A stretch of 64,000 bases of DNA, from the NCBI RefSeq assembly GCF_900172265.1, contig NZ_FWFK01000001.1:434001-498000 (forward strand), in the 5' to 3' direction. Made by a program: the position numbers and the translations under genes. The notes under the pieces are model-generated. The model did not search any database, was not told where the DNA came from, and was given only the letters and a program-made list of their open reading frames with translations. The DNA comes from Roseivivax jejudonensis (GTDB lineage: Bacteria > Pseudomonadota > Alphaproteobacteria > Rhodobacterales > Rhodobacteraceae). Positions within the stretch are counted from its first letter, which is position 1. Each line of letters opens with the position of its first letter. This document shows, piece after piece, positions 7,946-16,356 of this stretch.

Positions 7946-9658
7946 ATGAGCCTGCCCAACCTTGCCCCGATTCCCGAACTCTACGTCTCCTTCGACAGCG
8001 CACAGAAGCTGAAGGTCGAGGCCGGCAACCTCGTCAGCCACGACCTGTCGCCGCGCCAGATCTGTGACCTCGAACTGCTGATGAACGGTGGCTTCTACCC
8101 GCTGAAAGGCTTCCTCGGCAAAGACGATTACGACAGCGTCGTGGACAACATGCGGCTGGCCGACGGATCGCTCTGGCCGATGCCGATCACGCTCGACGTG
8201 TCCGAAGCGTTTTCCGAGACCGTCGAGCTCGGCCAGGACATCGCGCTGCGCGATCAGGAGGGCGTGATCCTCGCCACGATGACGGTCACCGACATGTGGA
8301 CGCCGGACAAGGCGCGTGAGGCGGAAAAGGTGTTCGGCGCCGATGACGACAAGCATCCAGCGGTCAACTACCTGCACAACACGGCCGGCAAGGTCTATCT
8401 CGGCGGCCCGGTGACCGGCATCCAGCCCCCGGTGCACTACGATTTCCGCGCCCGCCGCGACACCCCGAACGAACTGCGCGCGCGCTTCCGCAAGCTCGGC
8501 TGGCGCAAGGTCGTCGCGTTCCAGACGCGCAACCCGCTGCACCGCGCGCACCAGGAACTGACCTTCCGCGCCGCTCGCGAAAGCCAGGCGAACCTTCTGA
8601 TCCATCCGGTCGTCGGCATGACGAAGCCGGGCGACGTCGATCACTTCACCCGTGTCCGTTGCTACGAGGCGGTGCTCGACAAGTACCCCGGATCGACCAC
8701 GACGATGTCGCTTTTGCCGCTGGCCATGCGCATGGCCGGCCCGCGCGAGGCGGTCTGGCACGGCCTGATCCGCCGCAACCACGGCTGCACCCACTTCATC
8801 GTGGGCCGTGACCATGCCGGGCCTGGAAAGAACTCGGACGGAGAGGATTTCTACGGGCCCTACGACGCTCAGGACCTCTTCACGCAGTATCAGGACGAGA
8901 TCGGCATCCAGATGGTGCCGTTCAAGCACATGGTCTACGTGCAGGAACGCGCGCAATACGAACCCGCCGACGAGATCGTCGATCAGGATCAGGTCACGAT
9001 CCTCAACATCTCCGGCACGGAGCTGCGGCGGCGTCTGCAGGAAGGTTTGGAGATCCCCGACTGGTTCTCCTTCCCCGAAGTGGTGGCTGAACTGCGCAAG
9101 ACCCGGCCGCCGCGCTCGCAACAGGGCTTTACCGTCTTCTTCACCGGCTTCTCGGGCTCCGGCAAATCGACCATCGCCAACGCGCTGATGGTCAAGCTCA
9201 TGGAGATGGGCGGCCGTCCGGTGACGCTGCTCGATGGCGACATCGTCCGCAAGAACCTGTCCTCCGAGCTCGGCTTTTCCAAGGAGCACCGCGACCTGAA
9301 CATCCGCCGTATCGGCTATGTCGCGTCCGAGATCACGAAGAACGGCGGCATTGCCATCTGCGCGCCGATCGCGCCCTACTCCGCGACCCGTCGCGCCGTG
9401 CGCGAGGAGATCGAACAATACGGCGCCTTCGTCGAGGTCCACGTCGCCACCTCTATCGAGGAATGCGAGCGCCGGGATCGAAAAGGGCTCTACAAGCTCG
9501 CCCGCGAAGGAAAGATCAAGGAGTTCACCGGCATCTCCGACCCCTACGACGTTCCCGAGGCGCCCGAATTGCGCGTCGACACCGAGGGCCAGGAGGTCGA
9601 CAACTGCGCGCACCAGGTGGTGCTGAAACTCGAATCGATGGGCCTGATCGCAGGTTAA
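7946..9658 (+). CDS. Bifunctional sulfate adenylyltransferase / adenylylsulfate kinase
   Basis: A 570-residue fusion of ATP sulfurylase (about residues 1-390) and APS kinase (about 395-570), turning sulfate and ATP into APS and then PAPS for assimilation. The sulfurylase part has the QTRN motif at 193-196 followed by PLHRAHQEL, the HPVVGMTKPGD loop at 220 and GRDHAGPG at 288. The kinase has an intact P-loop GFSGSGKST at 401-409, the LLDGDIVRKNLSSELGFS segment, and the late KEFTGISDPYD motif. Both active sites look complete. This single-chain form is usual in Rhodobacterales, in place of CysDN. Moderate AGAGAG upstream of the ATG serves as ribosome site. It stands alone after trxB. Confidence 0.95.
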   Translation: MSLPNLAPIPELYVSFDSAQKLKVEAGNLVSHDLSPRQICDLELLMNGGFYPLKGFLGKDDYDSVVDNMRLADGSLWPMPITLDVSEAFSETVELGQDIALRDQEGVILATMTVTDMWTPDKAREAEKVFGADDDKHPAVNYLHNTAGKVYLGGPVTGIQPPVHYDFRARRDTPNELRARFRKLGWRKVVAFQTRNPLHRAHQELTFRAARESQANLLIHPVVGMTKPGDVDHFTRVRCYEAVLDKYPGSTTTMSLLPLAMRMAGPREAVWHGLIRRNHGCTHFIVGRDHAGPGKNSDGEDFYGPYDAQDLFTQYQDEIGIQMVPFKHMVYVQERAQYEPADEIVDQDQVTILNISGTELRRRLQEGLEIPDWFSFPEVVAELRKTRPPRSQQGFTVFFTGFSGSGKSTIANALMVKLMEMGGRPVTLLDGDIVRKNLSSELGFSKEHRDLNIRRIGYVASEITKNGGIAICAPIAPYSATRRAVREEIEQYGAFVEVHVATSIEECERRDRKGLYKLAREGKIKEFTGISDPYDVPEAPELRVDTEGQEVDNCAHQVVLKLESMGLIAG

Positions 9659-9665
9659 TCCGTCG

Positions 9666-9697
9666 GTGCCGGCGCCTCGCGAAGAGCGTGCCGGCAC
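9666..9697 (+). terminator. Hairpin after the sulfate activation gene
   Basis: GTGCCGGC at 9666-9673 pairs with GCCGGCAC at 9690-9697 just past the stop codon. There is no T-run, so the terminator assignment is tentative. Confidence 0.4.
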
Positions 9698-9758
9698 GTC
9701 CGCATTAACTTAAAACAAAGCTGTCCGCGCATAGTCTCCGCCGCCGGAGGCCTGTGCG

Positions 9759-10820
9759 ATGACGGACGTTGCGAGTTGGGGTTGGCTGCAGCCGACCCTT
9801 TATCCCGGCTGGACTGCCGCGAGCGACGATAACCTCGACTCGCGCCTGGACGGCATCAATGTCGACATCTCCAATTTCTACGAGGTGACGATCCGCGATG
9901 CGGATGGCGACGGCATCGTCAGCGATACCGACGCCGATGACGGGTCGAATGTCGCGCCGGGAGAGGGCGTGATCGGACCCTCCGGATTAACCACCGTGCG
10001 CGAGGTCGCCCGCTACGACGACAGCGAGGCCCTGGCCGGAGGCGTGACCTATACCGGCTTGGCGGCCGCCGTCATGTTGTTCGACGACGGAAGCTGGGCC
10101 GTCCGGCTTCATGACGAAACCCTGCCGCCGACGCTGTGGCCACGACAGGTGGCATCGCTGCGTCTCGGCACCTGGGACGGTGTCGAGTACTCCGGCGCCT
10201 ACACCGCCTCGTTCGACGAACCGCTCTGTTTCGCCACCGAAACACCGCTGCGGACGCCTCATGGCTGGCGCCGGGCCGGCGATCTGCGCCTCGGCGACCG
10301 TGTGACCCTGTTCGAGGGTGACACGGCGCGGATTACGTGGCGTGCGTCGGCCACCCTTCCCGCGCGAAGCCGACGGCACGCGCCCGTGGTGCTGCCACCC
10401 GGAGCGTTCGGTGCGCGGTGCCGCATTCGGCTGTCACCGCTGCACGGGGTCCTGATCCGCTCGTCGGCCGCGACCCTTCTTTTCGGAAAACAGCACGTGC
10501 TGGTCGCAGCGCGCGATCTGGTCGGCCACCGTGGCACGAAAATCGTACCCGCGTCGCGTGTGACCTACGTGCACCTCGGCGTGGGGCGCCATGCAATTTT
10601 GCAGGCACCGGGGCTGGGCTGCGAAAGCTACAGGGGCGGTCATTGGGCGGAAACTCTGGTCCGCGGCGCGACGCGAAGCGGGATGCGCGAGACGCCACGC
10701 TATCCGTCGTGCCTCCCGGTCCTGACGCGTCCGGAAGCGCGCGTGTTGATGAACTACATGCGCGCCGGACTCACCGGCGCGCCGTCACTATCGCAACGTC
10801 CCTATACCGATGCCTCTTAG
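9759..10820 (+). CDS. Hint-domain protein with a calcium-motif-like N-terminus
   Basis: A 353-residue protein. The first 150 residues form a separate module containing DADGDGIVSDTDADD (47-61), an acidic repeat like the calcium-binding loops of dockerin or thrombospondin type 3 repeats. A Hint domain follows from Cys157 (EPLCFATETPLRTPHG), with GDLRLGDRVTL next and a distal block with SPLHGVLIRS and YVHLGVGRHAIL. Unlike the homologue at 5178, this copy keeps the cysteine. It lacks an N-terminal signal peptide, so export, if any, would be by another route. GGAGG lies eight bases before the ATG. Substrate and partner are unknown. The C-terminal 60 residues are Arg-rich and less typical. Confidence 0.78.
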   Translation: MTDVASWGWLQPTLYPGWTAASDDNLDSRLDGINVDISNFYEVTIRDADGDGIVSDTDADDGSNVAPGEGVIGPSGLTTVREVARYDDSEALAGGVTYTGLAAAVMLFDDGSWAVRLHDETLPPTLWPRQVASLRLGTWDGVEYSGAYTASFDEPLCFATETPLRTPHGWRRAGDLRLGDRVTLFEGDTARITWRASATLPARSRRHAPVVLPPGAFGARCRIRLSPLHGVLIRSSAATLLFGKQHVLVAARDLVGHRGTKIVPASRVTYVHLGVGRHAILQAPGLGCESYRGGHWAETLVRGATRSGMRETPRYPSCLPVLTRPEARVLMNYMRAGLTGAPSLSQRPYTDAS

Positions 10821-11053
10821 TGCACCGTCACCGGGGCGAAGTCGTTCTGACGTGCCAGCACGAAAGCGAGGCCACGGTCGCGCACGAGCGCCAGCCGTTC
10901 GCCGTCGGCGCGATGCACGGCATAGAGCGTATCCAGACCCTCGGCCTGGATTTGCACCTCGTCGGGAAGGTCGGACACGGCCACGGGCCGGACATAGACG
11001 ATACGGCCTTCATCGACCGCGTCGAAGTTCACCTTGGTATCCATCGTGTTCAC
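10817..11053 (-). CDS. DUF1150 family protein
   Basis: A 78-residue protein matching the small DUF1150 family that accompanies small heat-shock genes in Rhodobacterales and Rhizobiales. The core is GRIVYVRPVAVSDLP...GLDTLYAVHRADGERLALVRDRGLAFVLARQ. No catalytic residues are apparent. Its ATG overlaps the hsp20 stop by four bases, so the two are translated together and probably work together in stress recovery; the biochemical role is not known. Its 3' end meets the stop of the Hint gene on the other strand (four-base overlap). Confidence 0.85.
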   Translation of the reverse strand: MNTMDTKVNFDAVDEGRIVYVRPVAVSDLPDEVQIQAEGLDTLYAVHRADGERLALVRDRGLAFVLARQNDFAPVTVH

Positions 11054-11463
11054 CCCTTCTTGATGTCGATCGTCTGAACGACGGTTTCCGGCCGCGAGAG
11101 GCTCAGGTCCACGTGCAGAAGACCGTTCTCCATTTGCGCCTCACGCACCTCGACCCCGTCCGCGAGGACGAAGCTGCGCTGGAACTGCCGCGCCGCGATC
11201 CCGCGATGCAGGAATACGCGCGACGTGTCGTCCTCACGCTGACGCCCGCGGATCACCAGCTGGCGATCCTCGACCGTGATCGACAGGTCATCCTCCGAAA
11301 AGCCCGCCACGGCGAGCGTAATCCGGTAAGAGCTGTCGGACGTCTGTTCGATATTGTAGGGCGGATATCCTTCGTTGCCCGACTTTGCGGTCCGCTCGAG
11401 CAGCCGCTCTAGCTGTTCGAAGCCGAGCATGTGGGGATGCGACCCCAAGGTGAGTTTGGTCAT
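11050..11463 (-). CDS. Small heat-shock protein, Hsp20 family
   Basis: A 137-residue ATP-independent holdase with an alpha-crystallin domain (about residues 30-125). It shows PPYNIEQTSDSSYRITLAVAG, DLSITVEDRQLVIRGRQ, and the ENGLLHVDLSL strand that ends the domain; a short C-terminal tail follows. The IbpA-like class is suggested by the length and by the N-terminal LGFEQLERLLERT. I chose the ATG at 11463 because AAAGGA lies eight bases upstream; an ATG two codons earlier would abut that site. An RpoH-like promoter lies about 65 bases upstream, and DUF1150 follows as the second gene of the operon. Confidence 0.92.
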   Translation of the reverse strand: MTKLTLGSHPHMLGFEQLERLLERTAKSGNEGYPPYNIEQTSDSSYRITLAVAGFSEDDLSITVEDRQLVIRGRQREDDTSRVFLHRGIAARQFQRSFVLADGVEVREAQMENGLLHVDLSLSRPETVVQTIDIKKG

Positions 11464-11527
11464 CGACATGTCCTTTGTTCAAGCGACCGTCTGGGCGGGC
11501 CCCTTTTCGGCGGCCCCCTCGTGAGAA

Positions 11528-11556
11528 ATATGGTGCCGTCCAAGGCGCTGTGCAAG
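11528..11556 (-). promoter_or_regulatory. RpoH (sigma-32)-type promoter of hsp20
   Basis: On the reverse strand CTTGCA (11551-11556) is followed after 17 bases by CCATAT (11528-11533). This closely fits heat-shock promoters of alphaproteobacteria (CTTGAA-like -35, CCATNT-like -10). The predicted start of transcription near 11521 leaves a leader of about 58 bases before hsp20. The matching sigma factor gene, rpoH, lies at 27339-28217. Confidence 0.6.
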
Positions 11557-11644
11557 TCCGCGAGCCTCGCTCCGGCCTTTGCGACGAATGGCTTATCAGC
11601 TATAGTGGCAGCCTCCCGGCAGCTGACATTCAAGACCAAGAGCC

Positions 11645-11869
11645 ATGAACGCCCCCACCGACCTGTCGATGAAAACTGAAGACGTGCTCCGCACGGAACT
11701 CGAGTATTTCAAGCGCGAGCACCGCGACCTCGACGACGCCATCCGCGCCCTTCAGGAACGCGGCACCGGCGATGCGCTGACGCTGCAGCGTCTCAAGAAG
11801 AAGAAGCTGCAGCTGAAGGATCACATCGCGCTGATCGAGGATCGTCTGTTCCCCGATATCATCGCCTGA
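11645..11869 (+). CDS. DUF465 (YdcH) family protein
   Basis: A 74-residue, charged, helical protein of the YdcH/DUF465 family. It has the family core [23 protein letters not shown] followed by [28 protein letters not shown]. Two antiparallel helices with heptad spacing are expected. Members are very common in Rhodobacterales and have no assigned function. The ATG lacks a strong ribosome site (only AAGAG). It precedes purE in the same direction, 85 bases away, which has its own CTATAA -10-like element. Confidence 0.85.
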   Translation: MNAPTDLSMKTEDVLRTELEYFKREHRDLDDAIRALQERGTGDALTLQRLKKKKLQLKDHIALIEDRLFPDIIA

Positions 11870-11954
11870 CGGCCTGCGCAGTCGCCGCGCCGGCAGCGCC
11901 ATTGCACCGGCCCCGACGCCCGCTATAACGCCGCGAACAGCGAACGGAGGGCGC

Positions 11955-12446
11955 ATGGCCGGGACAGCCGAAGTCGGTATCGTGATGGGCAGCCAGTCGG
12001 ACTGGCCGACGATGGAAGAGGCCGCCCGGATCCTCGACGCGCTCGGCGTCGCGCACGAGACGCGCATCGTCTCGGCGCACCGGACGCCCGACCGGCTGTG
12101 GTCCTACGGAACAGAAGCCGCGGGTCGGGGCCTGAAGGTCATCATCGCCGGCGCCGGCGGCGCGGCGCACCTGCCGGGCATGATGGCATCAAAGACCCAG
12201 CTTCCGGTGATCGGCGTGCCGGTCCAGTCGCGCGCCCTCTCCGGCGTCGACAGCCTCTACTCCATCGTGCAGATGCCGCGCGGCTTTCCTGTGGCGACGA
12301 TGGCGATCGGCGCGTCGGGCGCGGCCAATGCCGGGCTGATGGCGGCACAGATCCTCGCGCTGTCGGATCCGGCGCTGGCCACCCGGCTGGCCGAGTGGCG
12401 CGCCGACCTGTCGGCCGCGATACCGGAGGAGCCCGAGCGCGGCTGA
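11955..12446 (+). CDS. purE: 5-(Carboxyamino)imidazole ribonucleotide mutase
   Basis: A 163-residue class I PurE, which converts N5-CAIR to CAIR in purine synthesis. The substrate-binding [13 protein letters not shown] (about 11-23), [12 protein letters not shown] (40-51), [13 protein letters not shown] (64-76) and [16 protein letters not shown] are all intact. CGGAGGG lies just upstream. It is followed after 45 bases by purK, its usual partner, and both are read together. Confidence 0.96.
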   Translation: MAGTAEVGIVMGSQSDWPTMEEAARILDALGVAHETRIVSAHRTPDRLWSYGTEAAGRGLKVIIAGAGGAAHLPGMMASKTQLPVIGVPVQSRALSGVDSLYSIVQMPRGFPVATMAIGASGAANAGLMAAQILALSDPALATRLAEWRADLSAAIPEEPERG

Positions 12447-12491
12447 GACCGCGCCGTCCGCCTGTCCACGCGCACAAAAGGTACGGATCCG

Positions 12492-13559
12492 ATGACAGAC
12501 GCACTTTCCCCCGGCCAGACCGTCGGCATCCTCGGCGGCGGGCAACTCGGCCGGATGCTAGCGGTCGCCGCATCGCGCCTGGGTCTGCGAACCCATGTCT
12601 ACGACCCCGCCCCCGGCGGACCGGCCGCGCAGGTCGCGCAAGACGTGACGACGGCCGGGTGGGACGACACAGAGGCGCTCGCCGCCTTCGCGGACTCGGT
12701 CGACGTGGTGACCTACGAATTCGAGAACATCCCGACCGATGCGCTCGACGTGATCGAGTCGAAATGCCCGATCCGCCCGAGCCGCGAGGCACTGCGCGTC
12801 AGCCAGGACCGGCTGACCGAAAAGGAGTTTCTCGCCGGGCTCGGCCTCGGGACCGCGCCCTTCGCCGCGGTCCACGACGCCGCCTCCCTCGATGCCGCGC
12901 TGGAGCGCATCGGCACGCCGGCGATCCTCAAGACACGGCGCTTCGGCTACGACGGAAAGGGACAGGCGCGCATCGGGGATCCCACCGAAGCGGCGCAGGC
13001 GCTCGAGGCGATGTCCGGCGCGCCGGCGCTCCTCGAAGGCTTCGTTCCGTTCGACCGCGAGATCTCGGTCATCGCGGCGCGCGGGCTGTCGGGCGACGTC
13101 GCATGCTTCGATCCCGGCGAAAACGTCCATGCGGAGGGGATCCTGCGCACGACGACCGTGCCTGCCGCACTGTCCGAGGCGCGCCGGACCGATGCGGTTC
13201 TGATGGCCGCGCGGATCCTCAACGCGCTCGACTATGTCGGCGTCATGGGGGTGGAGTTGTTCGTCACCGCCGACGCCCTTCTCGTCAACGAGATCGCGCC
13301 GCGCGTCCACAATTCGGGCCACTGGACACAGAACGGCTGCGCCGTCGACCAGTTCGAGCAGCACGTGCGCGCCATCGCCGGCTGGCCGCTCGGCGACGGG
13401 CAGCGGCACAGCGACGTGGTCATGGAAAATCTGATCGGCGACGAGGTGGACCGCGTTCCGGCGCTCTCGCGCGAGGCCGACACTGCGCTGCACCTCTACG
13501 GCAAGGACGCCGCGCGCCCGGGCCGCAAGATGGGCCACGTGAACCGCATCCGCCGCTAA
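12492..13559 (+). CDS. purK: 5-(Carboxyamino)imidazole ribonucleotide synthase
   Basis: A 355-residue ATP-grasp enzyme that carboxylates AIR with bicarbonate to N5-CAIR, the substrate of PurE. The N-terminal GILGGGQLGRMLAVAASRLG, the ATP-grasp lysine region ILKTRRFGYDGKGQ, GFVPFDREISVI, and the metal-binding NEIAPRVHNSGHWT are visible in order. Length is normal. The stop codon overlaps the stop of the convergent phnM gene by two bases (TAA against TAG). Confidence 0.96.
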   Translation: MTDALSPGQTVGILGGGQLGRMLAVAASRLGLRTHVYDPAPGGPAAQVAQDVTTAGWDDTEALAAFADSVDVVTYEFENIPTDALDVIESKCPIRPSREALRVSQDRLTEKEFLAGLGLGTAPFAAVHDAASLDAALERIGTPAILKTRRFGYDGKGQARIGDPTEAAQALEAMSGAPALLEGFVPFDREISVIAARGLSGDVACFDPGENVHAEGILRTTTVPAALSEARRTDAVLMAARILNALDYVGVMGVELFVTADALLVNEIAPRVHNSGHWTQNGCAVDQFEQHVRAIAGWPLGDGQRHSDVVMENLIGDEVDRVPALSREADTALHLYGKDAARPGRKMGHVNRIRR

Positions 13560-14698
13560 CGCGCGGCGATCAGGCGTTCTGCGGCGTCTCCGCGAAGGTA
13601 GCTCACCCGCCCGCCGGCGATCGTTCCGGCGACGCGATCGTCATCGTCGAGAATGACGAGATCGGCGCGCAACCCATCGGCAATGCATCCGCGATCGGCC
13701 AGACCCAGAAGGCGTGCCGGTCCCTCGGAAACGAGGCGCCACGCGGCTGTCCAATCCAGCACGCCGAGCGACACGATCCGCGCGACCGCGGCGAGGGGCG
13801 CCGGGTAATGATAGTCCGAGGCCAGCGCATCGCAGAGCCCCGCCGCCACGAGATCGACGGCGCTGACATTGCCCTTGTGGCTGGCGCCGCGCACCACGTT
13901 GGGCGCGCCGAGAACGATCCCGTCGCCGCCGGCGCGCGCGCCCTCGGCCGCGACGCGCGTTTCGGGAAACTCGGCGATGGTGGCGCCCCGCGCCCGCCAG
14001 GCCGCGCGCTCCTCCGCCGTCGCATCGTCGTGGCTGCCAAGCGTGACGCCGCGCGACGACAGATCGGAAGCGAGCGCGGCCGATGCCGCCGCGACCTCGG
14101 GTCCGCGCGCGTGCAGGCCCAGCATCAGTTCGAAATGTGCGTCCGGACTGCGACCCGATTTCAGCGCCTGCCCGGTCATCTGCTTTGGCCGGCGACCCTC
14201 CTCCAGCCGGTCATGCTGAAGATGATCGTTGAACACGAGGTAATCGATGCCGTGCCGCGCCGCGATCCGCGCCACCCGCGAATAGTCGTCGATCATGTGC
14301 GTCTCGAGCCGAAGCTGCATCCGAAGGTCCGTTGCGACCGCGGACCGCATCTCCGCCCAGTCGGCACAGAGGGCCTCCGCAAAGTCTGGCCCGCGCAAGC
14401 CGCCCTCCCAGCTCCAGAACTGGGCCAGAACGCCGGTCGTGATGCCGTTCGCCGCAAGCTCCGCCTCGGTCGCAAAAAGGCCCGCGCGGGTTTCGCGCAG
14501 GGCCCCGCGCCGCGGTGCCACATGCCGCTCGAACCCGTCGCCGTGCAGGTCCACGATCCCCGGCAAAAGGCGATAGCCCGACAGGTCGGCGTTGGGGGCG
14601 TCATTTTCGGCGAACCGGCCCGCGGCGATCGCCACCGGCGCGTCCGACCATCCGTCGCGCCTCAGCGTCGTCGCGCCGGACAGAACGAGGCGCAGCAT
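13556..14698 (-). CDS. phnM: Alpha-D-ribose 1-methylphosphonate 5-triphosphate diphosphatase
   Basis: A 380-residue amidohydrolase of the PhnM family, which in the C-P lyase pathway removes pyrophosphate from the triphosphate intermediate. Evidence includes the N-terminal LLPGIVDLHGDGFERHVAPRRG (metal-binding histidine pair region), HMIDDYSRVARIAARHGIDYLVFNDH, ASHDD-like GVTLGSHDDAT, and the late ASDYHYPAPLAAVARI. No other phn gene is visible in the window. It overlaps the DMT exporter by one base (TGATG). With no C-P lyase here, it may work with an unlinked phn operon or on another substrate. Reading further upstream in this frame gives a long extension through the neighbour, which is not real. 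Confidence 0.88.
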   Translation of the reverse strand: MLRLVLSGATTLRRDGWSDAPVAIAAGRFAENDAPNADLSGYRLLPGIVDLHGDGFERHVAPRRGALRETRAGLFATEAELAANGITTGVLAQFWSWEGGLRGPDFAEALCADWAEMRSAVATDLRMQLRLETHMIDDYSRVARIAARHGIDYLVFNDHLQHDRLEEGRRPKQMTGQALKSGRSPDAHFELMLGLHARGPEVAAASAALASDLSSRGVTLGSHDDATAEERAAWRARGATIAEFPETRVAAEGARAGGDGIVLGAPNVVRGASHKGNVSAVDLVAAGLCDALASDYHYPAPLAAVARIVSLGVLDWTAAWRLVSEGPARLLGLADRGCIADGLRADLVILDDDDRVAGTIAGGRVSYLRGDAAERLIAAR

Positions 14699-15540
14699 CA
14701 GCGCCGTCCCAACGGAAGGACCGACAGCGCGACGCCGCCGAGCACGACGGCCGAGGCGGCGAGGAATTCGGCCGAGGGCACCTCGCCCAGAAGGACCGCC
14801 CCGCCGGCGATGGCAATCGGCGGCACGGTCAGTTGTGCGACGGCCGCGACACTCGCCGGCAGCGACGGCAGGACCGCGTACCACAAGGCATAGCCGAGGC
14901 CGGAAGTGATGGCGCCCGATACCACCGCGAGGGCGATGCCCGGGACGCTCGCCGCGCCGCTGCCCGGCAGGGCGAGCGCGATGACGAGGCCCAGCGGCGC
15001 GGCCAGAACGAAGTTCGCCGCGGTCCCGACCAGCGGATCGCCCGCGCCGCGCCCGGCCAGCGAGTAGATGCCCCAGCCGAGCCCTGCCGCCGCCATCGCC
15101 ATACCGTGCGGCAGCGACACCGCGACACCCGAGCCGGGCCAGAGCAACCAGACCAGACCGGCAAAGGCGACGCCGGTCCCGACCCAGCGGCGCAGCGGCG
15201 GCCGTTCCCCGCCCGCCAGCGCCCCGGCAGCCATCGTCACCTGAACCGTGCCGAACAGGATCAGCGCCCCTAGCCCCGCGTCCAGCGCGAGATACGCCGC
15301 CGAGAAGCCGTAGATGTAAAGGAGGAGCGACCCGACACCGATCGCGCGGCGCGACCCGCCAAGGCTCATCCTCCCGCGCAGCACGAGGCACAGGCCGGCG
15401 AGCATCAGTGCGCCAGACCAGAGGCGAATTGTGCCGAACAGGCCGGGATCGATCCCGCCCGCGCCGACGGCGAGACGGTTCAGCACCGAGTTGGCGGCAA
15501 ACGCCACCATCGTCAGCGCGGTCAGCAGGGCAAGGCGCAT
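14698..15540 (-). CDS. EamA/DMT family transporter
   Basis: A 280-residue membrane protein with about ten hydrophobic segments in two EamA repeats, a drug/metabolite transporter. The first repeat starts MRLALLTALTMVAFAANSVLNRLA. The second half contains GWGIYSLAGRGAGDP and ITSGLGYALWYAVLP, and PPIAIAGGAVLLGE is a classic late motif. Substrates of this group are usually amino acids or other metabolites and cannot be predicted. The ATG lies seven bases after the stop of the upstream ribbon-helix-helix-like gene, and the stop shares a base with the phnM start. Confidence 0.88.
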   Translation of the reverse strand: MRLALLTALTMVAFAANSVLNRLAVGAGGIDPGLFGTIRLWSGALMLAGLCLVLRGRMSLGGSRRAIGVGSLLLYIYGFSAAYLALDAGLGALILFGTVQVTMAAGALAGGERPPLRRWVGTGVAFAGLVWLLWPGSGVAVSLPHGMAMAAAGLGWGIYSLAGRGAGDPLVGTAANFVLAAPLGLVIALALPGSGAASVPGIALAVVSGAITSGLGYALWYAVLPSLPASVAAVAQLTVPPIAIAGGAVLLGEVPSAEFLAASAVVLGGVALSVLPLGRR

Positions 15541-15547
15541 GGGCGGG

Positions 15548-15850
15548 TCAGTCTCCGGGCGGATCGGCGCGAGCCTGCGCGGCTTCGGCGATGCCCGCAA
15601 GCATGTCGGCAGACGTCCGTCCATCGCGGGCCGCAGCCTCGGACATCCTGGCGCGCAGGCGCGGCGGCATCTGCACCGGCAGATGGCGTGCCGGACGCGG
15701 CGCAGCCGGCGGCACCGGGCCATCGTGCATCTCCGCGATCCGGCGCAGCGCATCGGCCAGACTGCGGCCCCGGGCATGGGCGCGCAGGTGCGACACTGCA
15801 GCCGCGCTCAGCGGCACGCGCACGATCCGGCGCGGATCCTTCCGGCTCAT
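15548..15850 (-). CDS. Tandem ribbon-helix-helix-like protein (putative DNA-binding)
   Basis: A 100-residue protein made of two similar halves joined by a Pro-rich linker (43-54). Half one (8-40) reads RIVRVPLS...GRSLADALRRIAE and half two (55-89) HLPVQMPP...GRTSADMLAGIAE. The last 13 residues of each match at 8 positions. Each half has a beta-strand, a helix, a G-R-S/T turn and a second helix, like an Arc/MetJ ribbon-helix-helix monomer. A single chain would then form the two-fold unit normally made by a dimer. The start overlaps the GNAT stop (ATGA), and the DMT gene follows seven bases later. It may regulate this operon. I recognise no named family; the fold is inferred. Confidence 0.65.
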   Translation of the reverse strand: MSRKDPRRIVRVPLSAAAVSHLRAHARGRSLADALRRIAEMHDGPVPPAAPRPARHLPVQMPPRLRARMSEAAARDGRTSADMLAGIAEAAQARADPPGD

Positions 15851-16335
15851 GACGCCGGGCTCAGCGCCTTGGGATAGGTCAGCGTCGCCGTCGGTGCGTC
15901 TTGCCCCGGCCGCGCCAGCGCGGTGTGCGCGACAGGGTAGGGCGAGGTCAGGTTACGCGCCCGCGCGACCGAAAAGCCGCAGCGTTCGTAGAAACCCGGC
16001 TCACCGAGTACGACGACGGTCTGCCCGGCGGCCACGGTCCAGGCCGACAGCATGCCGATCATGCGCCGGCCAACCCCCTGGCCCTGCGCCTCCGGCGCGA
16101 CTGCGACCGGCGCGAGGCAGAGCCAGCCGTCGGGCGCTCGCATTGCCGAGAGGGCAAAGTATCCGACCGGCCCGTCATCGCCGGGCACGATGCACTCGCC
16201 CGCGATGCGGCCCTCGCGCCGAAGCGCGGTGACGATCCGCGCCTCGTCCGCCTGTCCGAACGCCGCACGCAACAGGGCGTCGACGGCCGGCTCCTCTCCG
16301 GGCTGCATCTCGCGAAGGAACTGGGTCCGAAACAT
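15847..16335 (-). CDS. GNAT family N-acetyltransferase
   Basis: A 162-residue acetyltransferase. The acetyl-CoA pyrophosphate loop is VAVAPEAQGQGVGRRMIGML near residue 77 (Q-x-x-G-x-G/A). The upstream WLCLAPVAV strand and VVLGEPGFYERCGF near residue 110 fit the YhbS-like group. Substrate unknown. It is the first gene of a four-gene reverse operon (GNAT, ribbon-helix-helix-like protein, DMT exporter, phnM) and follows the terminator of the SDR gene. Confidence 0.87.
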   Translation of the reverse strand: MFRTQFLREMQPGEEPAVDALLRAAFGQADEARIVTALRREGRIAGECIVPGDDGPVGYFALSAMRAPDGWLCLAPVAVAPEAQGQGVGRRMIGMLSAWTVAAGQTVVVLGEPGFYERCGFSVARARNLTSPYPVAHTALARPGQDAPTATLTYPKALSPAS

Positions 16336-16356
16336 CTCTCTGCTCTCCGACGGAAA

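Noticed and set aside
14699..15391. phnM extended upstream to a 611-residue protein
   Set aside because: The extension reads through the DMT exporter in the wrong frame. The one-base TGATG overlap and the PhnM N-terminus fix the start at 14698.
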